Shown here piece by piece: positions 31,056 through 38,945 of a DNA stretch of 64,000 nt. Location: positions 682,001-746,000 of the forward strand of contig NZ_CP107968.1 of the NCBI RefSeq assembly GCF_036084755.1, given 5' to 3'. Each line of letters begins with the position of its first letter. Within the stretch, counting starts at the first letter, position 1. The notes beneath the pieces were generated by a model that did no database searches, was not told where the DNA came from, and worked only from the letters and a program-made list of their open reading frames with translations. Both the position numbers and the translations under genes were made by a program. Source of the DNA: Streptomyces sp. NBC_00370. GTDB taxonomy: Bacteria; Actinomycetota; Actinomycetes; Streptomycetales; Streptomycetaceae.

Positions 31056-31511
31056 TCAGGCGAAAGCCCCGGGAATCGCGCCGAGTTGTCTCAGCTGCGA
31101 GAGCACATCGACAACTCCCCACGTTTCGACAATGCGGTCGTCCGCGAAACGGAATACGAACATCTCGTTGTACGTGACGGCGTTTCCGGTCGGCGCGAGA
31201 CGCAGGTAGTCGCCCCGGTGGGTACCGGTGACCGTATTCCTGCAGACGGCCTTGTCCCCCTCGACAATGACATCCTCCACCGCGACATGAAGGTCGGGGA
31301 ACGCCGTGAGGAGCGTGGTGAACACCTCCTTCAGCGCCTGCGCCCCGGTCGCTCCGACCGGCAGCGGCGTACGGATCACCACGTCCGGCGCGAAGACCTC
31401 GTCGATGGCCTGCCGGATCAGCTCCGCGTCACCGCTGTTGACGGCCTCGTGCAAGTGGCGCAGCGTCGCCCGGTAGTTGGTGGCACGTGTCGTGGAACGA
31501 GTCTCTGACAT
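31056..31511 (-). CDS. SnoaL-like ester cyclase family protein
   Basis: A 151-residue NTF2-fold protein with SnoaL-type features: a helical start, FAPDVVIRTP, the central FPDLHVAVEDVIVEGDKA segment and a final VETWGVVD strand. Many such genes are annotated as ester cyclases, but small-molecule binding without catalysis is just as possible. ATG 31511 lies 8 bases after the YceI stop; GTG 31523 would overlap that gene. It likely forms a two-gene operon with the YceI protein. Confidence 0.8.
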   Translation of the reverse strand: MSETRSTTRATNYRATLRHLHEAVNSGDAELIRQAIDEVFAPDVVIRTPLPVGATGAQALKEVFTTLLTAFPDLHVAVEDVIVEGDKAVCRNTVTGTHRGDYLRLAPTGNAVTYNEMFVFRFADDRIVETWGVVDVLSQLRQLGAIPGAFA

Positions 31512-31519
31512 CCGGCTGC

Positions 31520-32083
31520 TCACTTCTGGAGGACGGCCTGGATCTCCAGGCTGATCGACACCTTGTCGCCCATCACGACACCACCGCCGTCGAGCGCGAC
31601 GGTGTCGCCGATGCCGAACTCGCGCCGGCTGAGCCGCGCGGTCGCGGAGAAGCCGACCCGCCGCCCGCCGAGCGGGTCAGGGCCGAACCCGTTCACCTCC
31701 AGGGTCAGCGGCACCTGCCGGGTGACGCCGTGGAGTGTCAACTCACCCTCGACAAGAGGCCTTTCCACGCTCCCGCGCACACCGGTGGACCGGTAAGTCA
31801 TCGTCGGGTACCGCTCGACGTCGAAGTACGAGGCGGAGCGCAGGTGCTTGTCGCGCGCCGCGTTTCCGGTGTCGATCGACGCGACGTCGATGGTCGCCGT
31901 GACGGACGAACCCAACGGGTCCTCGCTCGTGACGATCGTGACGTCGTGGTCGGCGAACCGCCCACGGGCCTTGCCGATCATGAGGGACCGCAGGGAGAAC
32001 GCGACGTCGGAGTGGACCGGGTCGGCCTTCCAGATCCCGGTCCGGTAGTCCGGGATCGCCACGGTCGCCGGGTTGCTGCTCAT
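31520..32083 (-). CDS. YceI family lipid-binding protein
   Basis: A 187-residue lipocalin-like YceI protein. It shows the family order IPDYRTGIWKADPVHSDVAF, then DHDVTIV, DKHLRSASYFDVERYPTMTY and LTLHGVTRQVPL. Family members bind polyisoprenoid chains in the pocket of an eight-stranded barrel. There is no signal peptide from ATG 32083, so it is probably cytoplasmic, as in many actinomycetes. The start is fixed by GGAGGAAG 4 bases upstream. It is probably cotranscribed with the downstream SnoaL-like gene. Confidence 0.9.
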   Translation of the reverse strand: MSSNPATVAIPDYRTGIWKADPVHSDVAFSLRSLMIGKARGRFADHDVTIVTSEDPLGSSVTATIDVASIDTGNAARDKHLRSASYFDVERYPTMTYRSTGVRGSVERPLVEGELTLHGVTRQVPLTLEVNGFGPDPLGGRRVGFSATARLSRREFGIGDTVALDGGGVVMGDKVSISLEIQAVLQK

Positions 32084-32210
32084 GGTCTTCCTCCATGGGT
32101 GTGATGCCGCGCCCGGGTGACACGGCCGGGGCGACGACGTGCGGAAGGCACGTTCGCCGGTCGCCCGCGTCAAAGCGACGAACGGCCACCCGCCCGGGGG
32201 ACAGCTCCGG

Positions 32211-33392
32211 TCAGAGGTCTTCGAGCCGCCGGGTCAGGAACCGCCGCTCGGGGGTGGAGGTGGCCAGCTCCAGCGCCCTGCGGTACGCCGCGCCGGCCTC
32301 GGCGCCACGGCCCAGGCGCCGCAGCAACTCGCCGCGCGTCGAGTGGAAGTAGAGATAGCCGTCCAGGCCGAGACCGTCGACGGCGCGCAACGCCGCCGCC
32401 GGGTCGCCGGCTTGGGCGACTGCGGCCGCGCGGTTCAGCTCGACCACCGGGGATCCGGTCAGTTCGGCCAGCCGCCCGTACAGGGCCGCCACCCGCGGCC
32501 AGTCGACCGGGTCCCGCGCCTGCATCGAGGCGATCACCGCCTGGACGACATAGGTCCCGCGCCCGCCCAGTGCGACGGCCCGGTCGAGCACCGCACGCCC
32601 CTCCGCGATCTGCCGCATGTCCCACAGCGACCGGTCCTGGTCGTCCAGCAGCACCAGGTCGTCGCCGGCGAACCTGGCCGCCCGGCGGGCATGGTGAATC
32701 ATCATCAGCGCCAACAGGCCGTGGGTCTCCGGCATGTCCGGCGTGAGCGCGGCGAGCACGCGCCCCAGCCGGATGGCCTCGGCGCCGAGGTCGACCCGGC
32801 CCCGGTACCCCTCGTTGTAGATCAGGTAGAGCACGGCGAGCACCGCGTCGAGACGCTCGGGCAGCAGCCGCGCGCCGGGCACGGCGAACGGGATCCCGGT
32901 CGCCTTGATCTTGGCCTTGGCGCGCGACAGCCGCCGCTTCATGGTCTCCTCGGGGACCAGGAACGCCTGGGCGATCTCGGCGGTCTCCAGACCGCCGAGC
33001 GCCCGCAGCGTGAGGGCCACCTGCCCGGCCGGCGGCAGCGCGGGATGGCAGCAGGTGAAGATCAGCTCCAGCCGTTCGTCCTTGATCACGGTGAGCGCGG
33101 CCCCGTCGATCGCTTCGAACTCGTCCACGACCGCCTCCGCCACCGGGAGCAGCCGGATCTTCTCGGCCAGGGTGCGGTCCCGGCGGATCCGGTCGATCGC
33201 CTTGTTGCGGGCCGTCGTCACCAGCCACGCGCCGGGATTCGCCGGCACACCGGACCCGGGCCAGCGCGACACCGCTGCGGCGAACGCCTCCTGCGCCGCC
33301 TCCTCGGCCCTGTCGAAGTCGCCGAGATACCCGACCAGCGAGGCCAGCACCCGGCCCCACTCGTCCCTGAAGACCTCCTCGAGCGCGGTCAG
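32211..33392 (-). CDS. ECF sigma factor with C-terminal extension (ECF42/DUF6596 type)
   Basis: About 393 residues: a sigma region 2 (DRAEEAAQEAFAAAV, ARNKAIDRIRR), a region 4 (LRALGGLETAEIAQAFLV, then EETMKRRLSRAKAKIK) and a long helical, TPR-like C-terminal domain. This build and the upstream YCII/DGPF gene are typical of ECF42 sigma factors, which lack a classical anti-sigma and are thought to be controlled by their own C-terminus. The frame lacks ATG, GTG or TTG where the family N-terminus (ALEEVFRDEWGR) needs one. The best candidate is CTG at 33390-33392, overlapping the YCII stop as CTGA; GTG inside RVLASLV would cut conserved residues. Confidence 0.85.
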   Translation of the reverse strand: MTALEEVFRDEWGRVLASLVGYLGDFDRAEEAAQEAFAAAVSRWPGSGVPANPGAWLVTTARNKAIDRIRRDRTLAEKIRLLPVAEAVVDEFEAIDGAALTVIKDERLELIFTCCHPALPPAGQVALTLRALGGLETAEIAQAFLVPEETMKRRLSRAKAKIKATGIPFAVPGARLLPERLDAVLAVLYLIYNEGYRGRVDLGAEAIRLGRVLAALTPDMPETHGLLALMMIHHARRAARFAGDDLVLLDDQDRSLWDMRQIAEGRAVLDRAVALGGRGTYVVQAVIASMQARDPVDWPRVAALYGRLAELTGSPVVELNRAAAVAQAGDPAAALRAVDGLGLDGYLYFHSTRGELLRRLGRGAEAGAAYRRALELATSTPERRFLTRRLEDL

Positions 33393-33727
33393 TACCGCTC
33401 CACCGGCCTGATCTCGACACCGCCGCCGAGCCGGGCGGTCGGGATGCGCGTCGCGAACTCGATCGCCTCGTCCAGATCGGCCGCCTCGACCAGGCAGATA
33501 CCGCCGAGGACTTCCTTGGTGTCGGCGAAGGGACCGTCGGTCATCAGCGTCCGGCCGCCGGCCACCCGTACGCCGGTCGCCGTCTCCGCCGGTCCCAGCT
33601 GGGCGAACCCGACGACCCGCGGGTCGTCGGCCAGCGTCAGGAACTCGGCGTACGCCGCTTCCCGTTCCACGTCCGACAGCGTCTCGCCGTGGCCGGGCTC
33701 GGCGTAGATCATCAGGGCGTAGCGCAT
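33389..33727 (-). CDS. YCII-domain (DGPF) protein
   Basis: A 112-residue YCII/DGPF protein with the signature TDGPFADTKE and the opening RYALMIYAEPG. This family is the standard genomic partner of ECF42 sigma factors and is often among their targets. GGAGG precedes ATG 33727, and the stop overlaps the sigma start, so the two are coupled. Biochemical function is unknown; a small enzyme or ligand-binding role has been proposed for the fold. Confidence 0.92.
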   Translation of the reverse strand: MRYALMIYAEPGHGETLSDVEREAAYAEFLTLADDPRVVGFAQLGPAETATGVRVAGGRTLMTDGPFADTKEVLGGICLVEAADLDEAIEFATRIPTARLGGGVEIRPVERY

Positions 33728-33885
33728 CTGGGTCCTCCGGAGTCGGTGATCTCTCATCTTGACGACGAACGGGCAGCGGCGTAAGGGACACCCCCGGCCG
33801 AGAACTTCCGTGGAGCCGTCGCGCGAGTTCCGCTCTCCCGACTCTTGACGATTTCGCTTCCGTATACGAAGAATGAGCCCACCTT

Positions 33886-33897
33886 GACAACGTTGTC
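33886..33897. promoter_or_regulatory. palindromic operator GACAACGTTGTC
   Basis: A perfect 12-bp palindrome with the central AACGTT common in LacI/GalR-family operators. It stands 29 bases before the GTG of the secreted discoidin protein. The TTGACA hexamer (33884-33889) overlapping its left half could be a -35 box, so a repressor bound here would block the promoter. No lacI-family gene is in the window. Confidence 0.6.
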
Positions 33898-33926
33898 TTG
33901 AGTTCGATCCCAGGAGGCGCATCCGC

Positions 33927-36900
33927 GTGAACCACCACCCGGCCGAGCTGAGCAGACGCCGATTCGCCCAACTGGGCGCCGTTACCGTGGCCTTGGGGGC
34001 AGCGTCCTCCCTCGGCTCCTCGTCGGCCGTCGCCGCCGACCGGTCGGGCGCCCACCGGCCGGGCGGTAGCAGGCCGTCCGCCCCCGACGATGTCGCCGGC
34101 GCCTACTACCAGGCGCTGCTCACCCACACCCAGTGGTCCGAGACCCAGTGGGACGCCGCCAAGGGCTACTACACGGCCAAGGACTTCGGCTTCGCCGTCG
34201 TCCTCGGCAACGCCCTGCTGCTGACCCGCGGTACCTACGACGCCAAGAGCGCGGGTGTCGACGAGAAGACGCTGCTGTCCCACACCTTGGACACCATCAA
34301 GCACTTCGCCGCCTCCAACCGCCTCACCGGCGGTACCGAATGGGGCCGCACCCTCTTCTTCGACACCACGTTCCAGCTCTACTTCGTCCTCGCCGCGCGC
34401 CTTCTGTGGGACCAGTTGGACGACGCGACCCGCGCCAACGTCGACACGATCGTGCAGGCGCAGGCAGAGTTCACCACCGGTCTCGGCACGGGCAACGACC
34501 CCGCGTCGGGGACCTGGACGCCGAACGGCCTGACCGGCGGTTTCGTGGGGGACACCAAGCTGGAGGAGATGGGCGTCTACGCCCAGTCGCTGGCCCCGGG
34601 TCTCGCCTGGGCCTCCAGCAACGCGAAGTACCCGCAGTGGAAGGACGCCTTCGGCCGGTGGAGCCGTAACGAGACGGGGCTGCCCGCAGCCGACCGGGCC
34701 AATCCCGCCAAGGTCGACGGCGTGCCCATCAGCGACAACACCGCGCAGAACCTCTACGACACCTTCATCGTCGAGAACCACGGCTCGTTCGGGCCGCACT
34801 ACCAGTCCGAGCTGTGGCGTACGTCCGGACGCAACGCGGCGCACTTCATCACCGCGGGCCGGCCGCTGCCGGAGGTGCTGACAGCCCAGCCGAACGCCGG
34901 GCTGCTCTGGGACACCCTGCTCACCGTGATGAGCGACTCCGGTGAGCCGCTGATGCCGATGGTCAACGACCGTGAGCACCTGTACGGACGCGATGTCATC
35001 CCGATCGCCTTCCTCGCGCAGGTGCTCGGCGACCGGGCCGCCGCACGCGCCGAGGTGGCGCTGTCCGAGCGGCTGGCCGCGTACCAGGCGTACCCGCCGG
35101 TCAACCGGCTGACCAAGTTCTCCGGCGAGCCGAAGTACGAGCCGGAGGCCCGCGCCGAGGTCGCCATCAGCTACCTGCTGCACGAGTGGCGCGCCAAGCA
35201 GGGCAAGGCCGTCCGCCCGCTCACCGAGAAGGAGTTGTTCGCGCAGGCCAGCGGCGTGCGTGACTTCGGCACCGCGCCCGGTCTCGTCGCGCACCAGACC
35301 CCCGCCGCCTGGGCGGCGGCCGTCAGCAAGGCGGGCTTCGTCAAGTTCGCCTGGCAACCCGCCCACGACGACTGGCTGTTCGCCCTCGGCGGCGCCACGC
35401 CCATGTTCCTGCCCGTGAGCACCGGCACGCCGAAGGCCCGGTCCGCCGTCACGTACAGCGAACCGCGTGACGGTTTCGACGCGAGCGCCACGCTCTTCAC
35501 CCTGCCCACGGGCTTCGCGGGATTCACCACGCTCCCGTCGGGCGCCGTCGTCTACGCGACGAGCGGTACGGGCTCGGGCGAGGGCCACCTCGAAGTGCAC
35601 AACTTCACCATGCCCGGCATCGCCGGGCTCGACGGCGGCCGTACGTACACGACGGCGGAGGGCAAGAAGACCGTCGCCGCCAAGGACGGCGGCTCCACGA
35701 CCCCGCCGCCCGCCACCGGGCGCACGGACGAGGCCACCTTCACCAAGGCGTCCTTCCGGCACGTGCGGATGCTCGGCGTCTCACCGGATCCCAAGTACGG
35801 CTACTCGCTGTACGCGATCGAGGTGCGCGACGGCGCCGACGGCACCGATCTCGCTCGGGGCGGTACCGCGACCGCGTCGTCCGCCGACACGGGCAAGGGC
35901 GCGCCGCTGGCCGTGGACGGCGATCTCGCGACGCGCTGGGCCGTCTCCATGGCCGACCGGCCCAAGACGGACAGCTGGCTCAGTGTCGACCTCGGTGAGG
36001 AGAAGGCCTTCGACCAGGTCACCCTGCGCTGGGAGTCCGCCGCGGGCCGCGCGTACATCCTCCAGGGTTCGGCCGACGGGAAGACCTGGACGGACCTGAC
36101 GCGCTACCCGGAAGCCGATCTCACCAGCACCGGGCGCTGGGTCTCGGTCGACGGCAGGGCGGGCCTCGTCGTACGCGGCGCGAAGAACCCGATCGCCGTC
36201 TACGGTGACACGCTCGTCCTCTCCGACGGCCCCGCGGAGTCCGTGGTCGTCGAGGGGTACCCGGACGGCGACCCGTCGAAGGTGAAGGCGGCCGAGGCCC
36301 GTAAGGCACCGACGTCCGCGCACGCCGATGTGCGCGCGAGCACGGCGGGCGGTCATCTCAGCCTCTTCAACCTGTCGGCCACCGCGGTGACCACCACGGT
36401 CTCCGTGCCGCAGGACACCCGTTCGGTGCAGCTGTACGCCGGTACCCAGACGGTGACGTCCGCCGGTACCGACTACAACGCCGTGCTCCCCGCCGCGGGG
36501 GCCGCGGTCGCACCCGCCCGCTTCGTCCTGCGCGCGGCGGGCCTCGGACGGGTGCCCACCGGGCTGCGCGCCGAGGTCGTGGACGCGGCCACGCTCACGC
36601 TGACCGGTCCTTCCTGCCTGCTCGTGGTCACCACGCCGGGCGGCCACACCACTCTCGCGAGCGTGCGCCGTGGCCGTACGGAGCGGGTGTCCGTGTCCGG
36701 GACGGCCGCCTACCCGCTCGCCGACGCGGCGCTCGGGCGCATCACCTTCCCGACGGCGCCGCTCCCGGACGGCATGTCCGACCCGGCAGCGGCTGTCGAC
36801 GGTGACCCGCACACGTCGTGGACGCCGGGGGCCGAAGGCCGCATGGTGGTCGACCTCGGGGCGCCGACGGCGATCAAGGAGATCAGGGTCGGCTGGACGA

Positions 36901-37094
36901 GCGGGCACGCGCCCACGGCGCAGGCCGAGTTCAGCGCCGACGGGCTGTCGTACCAGCCGGCCGGCACCCTGCGGACGAAGGGGCAGAACGCGACACTCGC
37001 CGCGAAGGGCACCGCCCGCTACGTGGCGCTGAAGGTGCGGGGCAGGGGCGCGCACGACGCCCGTGTCGTGTCGCTGTCCGTCCTTCCGGCCTGA
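33927..37094 (+). CDS. Tat-secreted discoidin-domain protein, possible polysaccharide-active enzyme
   Basis: The 1055-residue product opens with a Tat signal (LSRRRFAQLGAV, cleavage near AVAA at ~37). A helical N-terminal half (about 50-420) resembles alpha-toroid enzymes such as heparinase or other polysaccharide lyases, with NHGSFGPHYQSEL as the most conserved-looking stretch. A beta-rich middle follows, then two F5/8 type C (discoidin, CBM32-like) domains around 610-770 and 900-1055, both with the AVDGDxxTxW pattern. Carbohydrate binding outside the cell is likely; the catalytic reaction is not shown. AGGAGG lies 9 bases before GTG 33927. The upstream LacI-type palindrome suggests sugar-responsive control. 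Confidence 0.75.
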   Translation: MNHHPAELSRRRFAQLGAVTVALGAASSLGSSSAVAADRSGAHRPGGSRPSAPDDVAGAYYQALLTHTQWSETQWDAAKGYYTAKDFGFAVVLGNALLLTRGTYDAKSAGVDEKTLLSHTLDTIKHFAASNRLTGGTEWGRTLFFDTTFQLYFVLAARLLWDQLDDATRANVDTIVQAQAEFTTGLGTGNDPASGTWTPNGLTGGFVGDTKLEEMGVYAQSLAPGLAWASSNAKYPQWKDAFGRWSRNETGLPAADRANPAKVDGVPISDNTAQNLYDTFIVENHGSFGPHYQSELWRTSGRNAAHFITAGRPLPEVLTAQPNAGLLWDTLLTVMSDSGEPLMPMVNDREHLYGRDVIPIAFLAQVLGDRAAARAEVALSERLAAYQAYPPVNRLTKFSGEPKYEPEARAEVAISYLLHEWRAKQGKAVRPLTEKELFAQASGVRDFGTAPGLVAHQTPAAWAAAVSKAGFVKFAWQPAHDDWLFALGGATPMFLPVSTGTPKARSAVTYSEPRDGFDASATLFTLPTGFAGFTTLPSGAVVYATSGTGSGEGHLEVHNFTMPGIAGLDGGRTYTTAEGKKTVAAKDGGSTTPPPATGRTDEATFTKASFRHVRMLGVSPDPKYGYSLYAIEVRDGADGTDLARGGTATASSADTGKGAPLAVDGDLATRWAVSMADRPKTDSWLSVDLGEEKAFDQVTLRWESAAGRAYILQGSADGKTWTDLTRYPEADLTSTGRWVSVDGRAGLVVRGAKNPIAVYGDTLVLSDGPAESVVVEGYPDGDPSKVKAAEARKAPTSAHADVRASTAGGHLSLFNLSATAVTTTVSVPQDTRSVQLYAGTQTVTSAGTDYNAVLPAAGAAVAPARFVLRAAGLGRVPTGLRAEVVDAATLTLTGPSCLLVVTTPGGHTTLASVRRGRTERVSVSGTAAYPLADAALGRITFPTAPLPDGMSDPAAAVDGDPHTSWTPGAEGRMVVDLGAPTAIKEIRVGWTSGHAPTAQAEFSADGLSYQPAGTLRTKGQNATLAAKGTARYVALKVRGRGAHDARVVSLSVLPA

Positions 37095-37109
37095 GCGGCG
37101 GCTTAGCTT

Positions 37110-37142
37110 CCGGCCCGGGCAGCGTCAGGGCTCCCGGGCCGG
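37110..37142 (+). terminator. terminator hairpin after the discoidin gene
   Basis: A perfect 10-bp stem CCGGCCCGGG / CCCGGGCCGG (37110-37119 with 37133-37142) around a 13-base loop, 15 bases after the stop. There is no U-tract, which is common in high-GC actinomycetes. Confidence 0.65.
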
Positions 37143-37150
37143 GAAAGGCG

Positions 37151-37182
37151 GTGCGGGTCCGCAGACAGGTGCGGACCCGCAC
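37151..37182 (+). terminator. second strong hairpin in the same intergenic region
   Basis: A perfect 13-bp stem (GTGCGGGTCCGCA at 37151-37163 with its complement at 37170-37182) and a 6-base loop, 8 bases downstream of the first hairpin. Tandem hairpins suggest efficient termination before the sortase substrate gene; an RNA regulatory role for the latter gene's leader is less likely. Confidence 0.55.
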
Positions 37183-37325
37183 CGCATCGTCGTCCCCGGA
37201 CGGCGGTCTCCGACGGCTTTGCCGTCTCTTTACAACTCGGCGTACCGCCGCCTCGTCTCTCCTGTCGATCCGTAACCCAGCCCGCCGAGCACGAGCGCGG
37301 GCGGACCGACGAAAGAGAGCGATCC

Positions 37326-37688
37326 ATGCGCCGAACAGTCCCCTTTGCCGTAGCACTCGCGTGCACCGCTGTGCTGGCGAGCACGGTGCCCGCGTTCGCC
37401 GACGGGCCGACGCCCTCCGCGAGCGCCGCACCGGCCCGCCCCTCCGACGCCGCCACCGCGGAGCCCGCGACGCGCGCCAGCGCGGTGCCGAGCGCCGCAC
37501 CGGCCCGTCCGACCGACCGCGCGGGTGAGGTCTCCGTCGTACCGAGCGGTGCACCTGACACCGGGGTCGCGACGGCGCCCGCCGGGTCGGGTACCACCGA
37601 GGGGCTGATCGGTGCCGGCGCGGCAGCGCTGGTCGCCGGCGGCGCCGCCGTCTTCGTGGTACGCCGCCGGCGGGCGACCTTGGCATGA
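37326..37688 (+). CDS. small cell-wall protein, probable sortase substrate
   Basis: A 120-residue protein with an N-terminal Sec signal (hydrophobic to residue ~24, cleavage at AFA), a low-complexity Ala/Pro/Ser/Thr middle, and a C-terminal sorting-like tail. The tail consists of a degenerate sorting motif (APDTG at ~75-79), a spacer, a hydrophobic helix (GLIGAGAAALVAGGAAVFVV) and RRRR. The motif lies further from the helix than in a classic LPXTG signal. The gene overlaps the sortase gene by 4 bases (ATGA), which supports an enzyme-substrate pair. Confidence 0.75.
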   Translation: MRRTVPFAVALACTAVLASTVPAFADGPTPSASAAPARPSDAATAEPATRASAVPSAAPARPTDRAGEVSVVPSGAPDTGVATAPAGSGTTEGLIGAGAAALVAGGAAVFVVRRRRATLA

Positions 37689-38296
37689 CCCCGCTCTCCA
37701 GGCGCGCGTTCGCCACAGCGGCGATGGCCTCGTTGCTGGTGGGCTGCGGCGGTCACGGCGAAGGGCGTGCGACAGCCGCACTCCCCCGCAGTACGCCGCC
37801 GCCCGCGCGGCCGTCCGCGAAGGCGGTGCGCGCCGTCGGGCGTTCGGTCCCCGTCACCTTGCGAATCCCGGCCATCGGCGTCGACACCCCGCTCATCCAG
37901 CTGGGGTTGGCGCCGGACGGCAGTGTGCAGGTGCCACCGGTCGCGGCCCACGACCGCGCGGGCTGGTACCGGCATTCGCCGACACCGGGCCAGCGCGGTC
38001 CCTCGGTGATCCTGGGGCATGTCACCGTCGGCGCCTACGGGGACGGGATCTTCCGTCACCTCGTGCGGCTGCGGCGGGACGACCGGATCGTGGCGCGCCT
38101 GGCGAACGGTACGGCGGCGGGGTTCACCGTCGACAGCGTACGGACGGTGTCCAAGGCGGACTTCCCGACGGACGCGGTCTACGGGGACGTGGACCGGCCG
38201 GAGTTGCGGCTCGTCACCTGCGGCGGACCACGGACAGGTGACGGGTACCGCGACAACGTGATCGTGTTCGCGACCCTCAGCTCCGTGAGCCGCTGA
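37685..38296 (+). CDS. class F-like sortase
   Basis: A 203-residue sortase with catalytic His in ILGHVT, Cys in LRLVTCGG and a later Arg in YRDNVIVFA. The N-terminus has a twin-Arg SRRAFATAAM stretch followed by the lipobox-like LLVGC (Cys at ~20), so it may be a lipoprotein instead of a simple membrane-anchored enzyme. It would cleave the sorting signal of the adjacent substrate and attach it to the wall. Its last codons and stop lie inside an 8-bp tandem repeat, so repeat changes could alter the C-terminus. Confidence 0.87.
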   Translation: MTPLSRRAFATAAMASLLVGCGGHGEGRATAALPRSTPPPARPSAKAVRAVGRSVPVTLRIPAIGVDTPLIQLGLAPDGSVQVPPVAAHDRAGWYRHSPTPGQRGPSVILGHVTVGAYGDGIFRHLVRLRRDDRIVARLANGTAAGFTVDSVRTVSKADFPTDAVYGDVDRPELRLVTCGGPRTGDGYRDNVIVFATLSSVSR

Positions 38297-38350
38297 GCCG
38301 CTGAGCCGCTGAGCCGCTGAGCCGCTGAGTCGCTGAGTCGCTGAGTCGCT
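38287..38350 (+). repeat. 8-bp tandem repeat, eight copies of GAGYCGCT
   Basis: Five GAGCCGCT copies are followed by three GAGTCGCT copies without interruption. The array begins in the last codons of the sortase gene and supplies its TGA. Because the unit is 8 bases, the TGA in each junction falls in all three frames in turn, giving a multi-frame stop block. Confidence 0.97.
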
Positions 38351-38453
38351 GAAGGCTGACCCGCTGACCCCGCCACTCGGATCCCGGGCCGGAGGCACCG
38401 GCCCGGGGTCCTCGCCCTCTTACCCCCCACACGCATCATGACCATGGAGAACG

Positions 38454-38945
38454 TTGAAACGGTCCCGCGAGAAGGCAGCGTCCGAACTGTTCGCCGCCGT
38501 CTACCCGCGCCTCGCCGGCTGGTGCCGCCGGCTCGTCGACGACGACGGGACGGCCCACGAGATCGCCTCGGAGGCATTCACCCGGCTGTGGGCGCGCTGG
38601 ACGTCCGTCGCCGAGCCGCGTGGCTTCCTCTACGTCACCGCCGCCAACCTCGTCCGGGACCACTGGCGCAAGCTGGAGCGCGAGCGCAAGGCCGTGCACC
38701 GCGCCACCGCCGAGGCAGCGGTGCGTCCGCAGGAGGAACAGGCCGACCCTTCGGTGCGCCTGCTCGTGCAGTCACTGCCGGAACGGCTGCGCGTCCCGAT
38801 ACTGCTGCACTACTACGCTGACATGCCGATCCGGGAGGTGTCCGTGCTGACCGGGCGCAAGGAAGGGACCGTCAAGGCCGATCTCCACGCGGCCAGAGAA
38901 CTGCTCCGCGCACATCTGAGGAGAAGCCTTGACCACACACTCTGA
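38454..38945 (+). CDS. ECF-type RNA polymerase sigma factor
   Basis: A 163-residue sigma factor: region 2 includes GTAHEIASEAFTRLWARW and FLYVTAANLVRDHWRK; region 4 includes LPERLRVPILLHYYADMP and GTVKADLHAAREL with its helix-turn-helix. There is no extra domain. The start is TTG 38454 with GGAGA close upstream; an ATG at 38438 opens a different frame and is rejected. It overlaps the downstream Pro-rich membrane protein by 17 bases, and that protein may control it although it lacks a zinc anti-sigma motif. Confidence 0.88.
   Translation: MKRSREKAASELFAAVYPRLAGWCRRLVDDDGTAHEIASEAFTRLWARWTSVAEPRGFLYVTAANLVRDHWRKLERERKAVHRATAEAAVRPQEEQADPSVRLLVQSLPERLRVPILLHYYADMPIREVSVLTGRKEGTVKADLHAARELLRAHLRRSLDHTL

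Noticed and set aside
30410..31060. Toxin-antitoxin or membrane peptide pair at the LysE/SnoaL junction
   Set aside because: The two stops simply converge one base apart; both genes are full-length known families.
33728..35762. Upstream extension of the sigma factor frame on the minus strand, opposite the discoidin gene
   Set aside because: Only the part below about 33392 has sigma motifs; the rest is low-complexity and antisense to a clear secreted protein.
38438..38821. ATG-initiated frame overlapping the second ECF sigma gene
   Set aside because: Arg/Ala/Pro-rich shadow without sigma motifs; the TTG 38454 frame contains both conserved sigma regions.
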